Assembly: GCA_964535835.1 (NCBI GenBank)
Contig: CAZHUZ010000028.1
Coordinates: forward strand, 1 to 9,335
Direction of reading: 5' to 3'
Length of the DNA stretch: 9,335 nt
Source: JAPUDQ01 sp964535835
GTDB taxonomy: Bacteria > Patescibacteriota > Saccharimonadia > Saccharimonadales > Saccharimonadaceae
The notes under the pieces are model-generated. The model had not been told where the DNA came from, did not search any database, and saw only the letters and a program-made list of their open reading frames with translations. The position numbers were made by a program, and so were the translations under genes. Within the stretch, counting starts at the first letter, position 1, and every line of letters starts with the position of its first letter. Positions 6,572 to 9,335 of the stretch are shown one piece after another.

Positions 6572-7307
6572 TGTCATTCTCCCCGCCATAGATAGTTATA
6601 AATATGTCATCAAGTGATTTATCGCCATGTTGTTTGCGTACTTCCTTGACTGTGCCATAGGCAGCTGCTTTACCATCCTTTAGGAGGATAATTCGATCAC
6701 ATAGTCGTTCGACTTCTTCCATCTGGTGGGTAACAAGAATAACCGTTGCGCCTTTTGCCTGATGATCTTCAATAATACTCATGAGTAGCCGACGGTTGAC
6801 CGGGTCAAAACCTTTGGTCGGTTCATCAAGAATAAGAAGGTCAGGGTCGCCGAGAATTGTAATACCTAGCTGAACCTTTTGCTGCTGACCCCCGGATAAT
6901 TTATCTAAACGAGTCTTCGCTTTGTCTTCCAGTTGTACGCGGCGTAAATATGCCATGGAGTCGTCGTGCGATTGCTCACGCGATAATCCTTTTAGGCGAC
7001 CAAAATATACCATAACATCGATAACAGATTCTTTTTTGTAGAGTCCGCGCTCTTCTGGTAGGTAGCCTAGTTTAATACCGCTATCGACGCGATATGGTTT
7101 ACCGTCTATTGTTAGTTTACCAGCTGTAGGACGATAAATCCCAAGTAGTGAGCGTATTGTAGTTGTTTTACCGGAGCCGTTTGAGCCTAGTAGCCCAAAT
7201 GTCTCACCGCGTCGAACGTCAAACGACAAGTTATCAACAACGGTTGTGTCACCAAACTTCATTGTGAAGTTTTCGATTGAGACGACAGAATCATTTTTCT
7301 TCTTCAT
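6564..7307 (-). CDS. ABC transporter ATP-binding protein, NatA-like (module B)
   Basis: A 247-residue ATPase partner of the NatB-like permease. Walker A GSNGSGKT is at 41-48, the canonical signature LSGGQQQK at 137-144, Walker B LLILDEP at 157-163, D-loop KGFD at 165-168 (SGLD is usual), and switch VTH at 192-194. The Q-loop region reads GYLPEERGLY (81-90), without glutamine; LPEERGLY is typical of the NatA/YhaQ branch and agrees with the permease type. It is shorter than the module A ATPase and less than 35% alike by eye outside motifs, so the two modules are not a recent duplication. ATG 7307 has no good Shine-Dalgarno; a TATTAT box ends 8 nt upstream. The stop TAA overlaps the permease start by 8 nt, so expression is coupled. 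Confidence 0.93.
   Translation of the reverse strand: MKKKNDSVVSIENFTMKFGDTTVVDNLSFDVRRGETFGLLGSNGSGKTTTIRSLLGIYRPTAGKLTIDGKPYRVDSGIKLGYLPEERGLYKKESVIDVMVYFGRLKGLSREQSHDDSMAYLRRVQLEDKAKTRLDKLSGGQQQKVQLGITILGDPDLLILDEPTKGFDPVNRRLLMSIIEDHQAKGATVILVTHQMEEVERLCDRIILLKDGKAAAYGTVKEVRKQHGDKSLDDIFITIYGGENDNA
6579..6584 (-). promoter_or_regulatory. Shine-Dalgarno deciding the permease B start
   Basis: GGGGAG on the minus strand (6584-6579). It is 7 nt from ATG 6571, a normal distance, but only 1 nt from the in-frame ATG 6577 and downstream of ATG 6589. The start at 6571 is therefore preferred. Confidence 0.7.
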
Positions 7308-7315
7308 ATCTTTCT

Positions 7316-7344
7316 ATAATACAGCTGATTGACGAATGAATCTA
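7316..7344 (-). promoter_or_regulatory. predicted promoter of ABC module B, near-leaderless
   Basis: TATTAT (7321-7316) on the minus strand ends 8 nt before ATG 7307, the same geometry as the hydrolase gene. A poor -35 candidate, TAGATT (7344-7339), lies 17 bp upstream. Confidence 0.4.
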
Positions 7345-7358
7345 CCGTTGCATATTTT
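7329..7358 (+). promoter_or_regulatory. predicted promoter of the AI-2E family gene
   Basis: TTGACG (7329-7334, 5 of 6) and TATTTT (7353-7358, 4 of 6) with 18 bp between. Transcription would begin near 7365, very close to the Shine-Dalgarno at 7363-7367, so the exact -10 is uncertain. It overlaps the module B promoter on the other strand. If correct, the in-frame ATG at 7336 lies inside the promoter and cannot be the start. Confidence 0.4.
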
Positions 7359-7362
7359 GCAC

Positions 7363-7367
7363 GGGAG
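7363..7367 (+). promoter_or_regulatory. Shine-Dalgarno for the AI-2E family start
   Basis: GGGAG sits 10 nt before ATG 7378 and 16 nt before ATG 7384. It favours 7378 over the longer frame from 7336. Confidence 0.5.
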
Positions 7368-7377
7368 CAGCATACTA

Positions 7378-8514
7378 ATGCATATGAAAGTCAGTGTTGA
7401 TGTTGACCGAAAGACATTTGTGAATTTAGCAATTGTTACGCTTGTATTTGTGATCGGTGTTTTTTTGGTAGTCAAAGCCCGTGAGCCGCTGACGATAATT
7501 GGTGTCGCAATCTTTTTGGCGCTTGCCCTTAATCCGCCGGTTTCGTACATCGCCAATCGCCTCCCCGGCCGCTCGCGCGTCGCCGCGACTGCACTGTCAT
7601 ATGTGGCGGTGTTGACGCTACTCGGTGGCGCACTATTTTTGATAGTTCCTCCTGTTATTGAGCAATCATCTAAATTTGCCAGTACAGTCCCAACAATTAT
7701 TGATGAAATCAGCTCTCAACGACATTTTATTGATGATTTTGTACAGAGTTACGGCCTTGAAGAACAATTGACGAATAGCATCGAAAACGCCAAGAATCAA
7801 GCATCTGCTGTTGCAAATGATCTGGGCAAGGTAATGGTGAACGGCGCGACGGGATTTTTCAATGGTGCGTTGACAATGATATTCATATTAGTACTGACAT
7901 TTTTGATGTTGATTGAAGGTCCAGAATGGATGGCAAAGATTTGGGGGCTCTATCATGATCCTGTGCGGCTGGAGCGTCACCGATCTGTCGTGCGCAAAAT
8001 GTATCGAGTAGTCGTTGGATTTGTAAATGGACAGATGTTCGTCGCAGCAATAGCCTCGACCCTGACACTCATCGTTATCTTGTTGCTTAGCCTCGCGTTT
8101 CCACTGCCTGCAAATCTTGCTTTACCGCTTGCTGCCATCGTCTTTTTGACGGGTCTTATCCCAATGATCGGTGCGACGATTGGAGCAACAATTATAACGC
8201 TCATACTGTTACTCAATGATGTTACGGCGGCAATCATATTCTTGATATACTTTATTGTCTACCAACAAGTCGAAAATAACTTTATCTCGCCAACCATCCA
8301 ATCTAAAAAAGTTGAGCTCTCTGCCTTGACGGTATTGATAGCTATCTTGATTGGTGTCTCCCTCTTTGGTTTACTAGGTGGACTTATCTCCATTCCAATC
8401 GCTGGATGTATACGCGTGCTTATGATCGACTACCTCGATCACGCCGAAAAAGAACGTGCCGAAAAAGCTGTCAAAAATCCCATAGCAAAACTCACCGAGA
8501 AACTAAAAAGTTAA
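7378..8514 (+). CDS. AI-2E / UPF0118 (PerM-like) family membrane transporter
   Basis: A 378-residue polytopic protein of the AI-2E transporter family (PF01594), whose members include the AI-2 exporter TqsA, PerM and Na+/H+ antiporters. Numbered from ATG 7378: paired N-terminal helices at about 15-32 and 38-55, one at 70-90, then a soluble helical segment 95-155, and further helices at about 160-180, 212-240, 245-278, 281-298 and 315-350. The C-terminal signature is clear: PMIG 262-265, YQQVENNFISP 295-305 and LLGGLISIP 332-340. The tail is Lys/Glu-rich and cytosolic. Family members with this sequence are widespread and most have no proven substrate, so export of AI-2 should not be assumed. 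The gene diverges from ABC module B and ends 20 bp from the convergent cysS, with no visible terminator between. Confidence 0.88.
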   Translation: MHMKVSVDVDRKTFVNLAIVTLVFVIGVFLVVKAREPLTIIGVAIFLALALNPPVSYIANRLPGRSRVAATALSYVAVLTLLGGALFLIVPPVIEQSSKFASTVPTIIDEISSQRHFIDDFVQSYGLEEQLTNSIENAKNQASAVANDLGKVMVNGATGFFNGALTMIFILVLTFLMLIEGPEWMAKIWGLYHDPVRLERHRSVVRKMYRVVVGFVNGQMFVAAIASTLTLIVILLLSLAFPLPANLALPLAAIVFLTGLIPMIGATIGATIITLILLLNDVTAAIIFLIYFIVYQQVENNFISPTIQSKKVELSALTVLIAILIGVSLFGLLGGLISIPIAGCIRVLMIDYLDHAEKERAEKAVKNPIAKLTEKLKS

Positions 8515-8534
8515 GCTCGATCTTACCTATGCCT

Positions 8535-9335
8535 TTACGTTCGTGACCAAATAGTGTGGTGTGCCGTATCACGTAGTATGATACCTTCCGCCAGTAATTC
8601 ATCGCGGATTGTATCTGAAGTTCCCCAATCCTTGTGATCACGAGCATGTCGTCGTTCGATAATGCGCTTTTTTTGATCATCGGAAATATCAGGTGTTGAG
8701 ATAAACAGTTGTAATCCCAAGGTATCGTCAATCCACTGTATCATTTGCTGTAATGCACTGTGTTGCAAGTTGTGCAACGGCGTCACGTCTATCTCATCCA
8801 TCACCCGCTCTATTGCGACAAGAGCTTCGGGTGTATTGAGATCATCTTGCAGAGCTTCGAGGGCAGCGTGTGGCGCTGCAAGAATTTTTCCGTTGATACC
8901 ATGCTGATCGTCCTTGTCATCATCGTCATCAAGCGTATCATGTGTTTGCCACGCAAGTGCCGCAACACTACGCCAGCGCGTCAGCCGTTGTTTGGCGGCA
9001 GCGAGGTTATCCCACGTAAAATTAGTCTCAGTACGATAATGGCTCTGCAATATAAACATACGAAAATCCATCGGATTATATCCGCGTTCGGCTATATCAG
9101 CAAGTGTGTAACTGTTTCCTAGACTCTTACTGAGTTTGGTACCGTCAGATAATAAATGTGCATTGTGTAGCCAATATCTCGCAAATTGTTTGCCCGTCGC
9201 AGCCTCTGATTGGGCGATTTCATTAGTATGGTGTACCGGAATATGATCAATACCTCCTGTATGAATGTCGATGGTCTCGCCGAGATACTTCATCGCCATT
9301 GCACTACACTCGATATGCCACCCAGGGATACCTTG
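8535..9335 (-). CDS. cysS: cysteinyl-tRNA synthetase, C-terminal part (runs off the right edge)
   Basis: The last 266 residues of CysRS, a class I synthetase that charges tRNA-Cys; the N-terminal part with the HIGH motif lies beyond the window. The frame is open to base 9335, so the ATG at 9299 is internal. In fragment numbering, GWHIECSAM carries Cys10, and HHTNE has His35 and Glu39, matching the E. coli zinc ligands Cys209, His234 and Glu238. HTGGID is at 25-30. KLSKS at 67-71 is the KMSKS loop that binds ATP. The anticodon-proximal C-terminal helices follow, ending with the usual IIERRHARDHKDW and IRDEL stretches. An acidic run, DDDDDKDD, at about 136-143 is unusual and probably an exposed loop between the catalytic and DALR-type domains. 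It is the one housekeeping gene here. Confidence 0.95.
   Translation of the reverse strand, partial: QGIPGWHIECSAMAMKYLGETIDIHTGGIDHIPVHHTNEIAQSEAATGKQFARYWLHNAHLLSDGTKLSKSLGNSYTLADIAERGYNPMDFRMFILQSHYRTETNFTWDNLAAAKQRLTRWRSVAALAWQTHDTLDDDDDKDDQHGINGKILAAPHAALEALQDDLNTPEALVAIERVMDEIDVTPLHNLQHSALQQMIQWIDDTLGLQLFISTPDISDDQKKRIIERRHARDHKDWGTSDTIRDELLAEGIILRDTAHHTIWSRT

Noticed and set aside
5363..7307. UGA recoding (genetic code 25) as in some CPR lineages
   Set aside because: ATPase A ends in TGA exactly at the coupled permease start, and all frames close normally under the standard code.
8906..8930. Enterokinase-like DDDDK site in CysRS
   Set aside because: A chance match within an acidic loop; it has no meaning in a bacterium.
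1..9335. CRISPR array, insertion sequence, tRNA or rRNA genes, phage or defence genes
   Set aside because: No direct-repeat arrays, transposase motifs, terminal inverted repeats or cloverleaf-compatible sequence were seen; nearly all bases are in ordinary genes.

Overview
The window looks like chromosomal DNA of a small-genome bacterium, most likely of the Patescibacteria/CPR group and possibly Saccharibacteria. This is inferred from very tight packing, a set of small-genome transport genes, a CysRS of the HTGGID/HHTNE type, and apparently frequent leaderless starts. No 16S rRNA or other decisive marker is present, so the lineage is moderate confidence only. TAA, TAG and TGA all end genes (the first ABC ATPase ends in TGA) and the reading frames are intact under the standard bacterial code, so the UGA-recoded CPR lineages are unlikely.

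Layout from left to right. (1) A GC-rich edge (1-45) holds a hairpin or the tail of a rightward gene. (2) A leftward membrane-tethered alpha/beta hydrolase (46-963) and a rightward VIT1/CCC1-type iron/manganese transporter (1019-1759) diverge from a 55-bp promoter region. (3) A leftward ABC-2 module follows (ATPase 2538-3443, permease 1756-2541); its permease shares stop-codon bases CTAG with the transporter. (4) A leftward FAD-linked GlcD/D-lactate-dehydrogenase-type oxidase (3502-5148). (5) An unlisted 38-residue single-helix membrane microprotein on the + strand (5199-5315), divergent from the oxidase with interlocked promoters. (6) A second leftward ABC-2 module of NatA/NatB type (ATPase 6564-7307, permease 5363-6571). 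(7) A rightward AI-2E/UPF0118 family membrane protein (7378-8514). (8) The 3' two-thirds or so of cysS, leftward, running off the right edge.

The theme is membrane traffic: two ABC-2 exporters, a metal transporter, a PerM-like permease, a surface hydrolase and a membrane microprotein. They alternate in strand, so they are at least five transcription units rather than one pathway. The second ABC module and the first are each two-gene operons with translational coupling (4-nt and about 8-nt overlaps).

The most notable pattern is in translation starts. Genes at the head of leftward units, and the microprotein, have a -10-like box only 6-10 nt before the start codon and no Shine-Dalgarno, suggesting leaderless mRNAs. 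The operon-internal permeases and the two rightward transporters have clear Shine-Dalgarno sequences. No gene-free stretch exceeds 70 bases.
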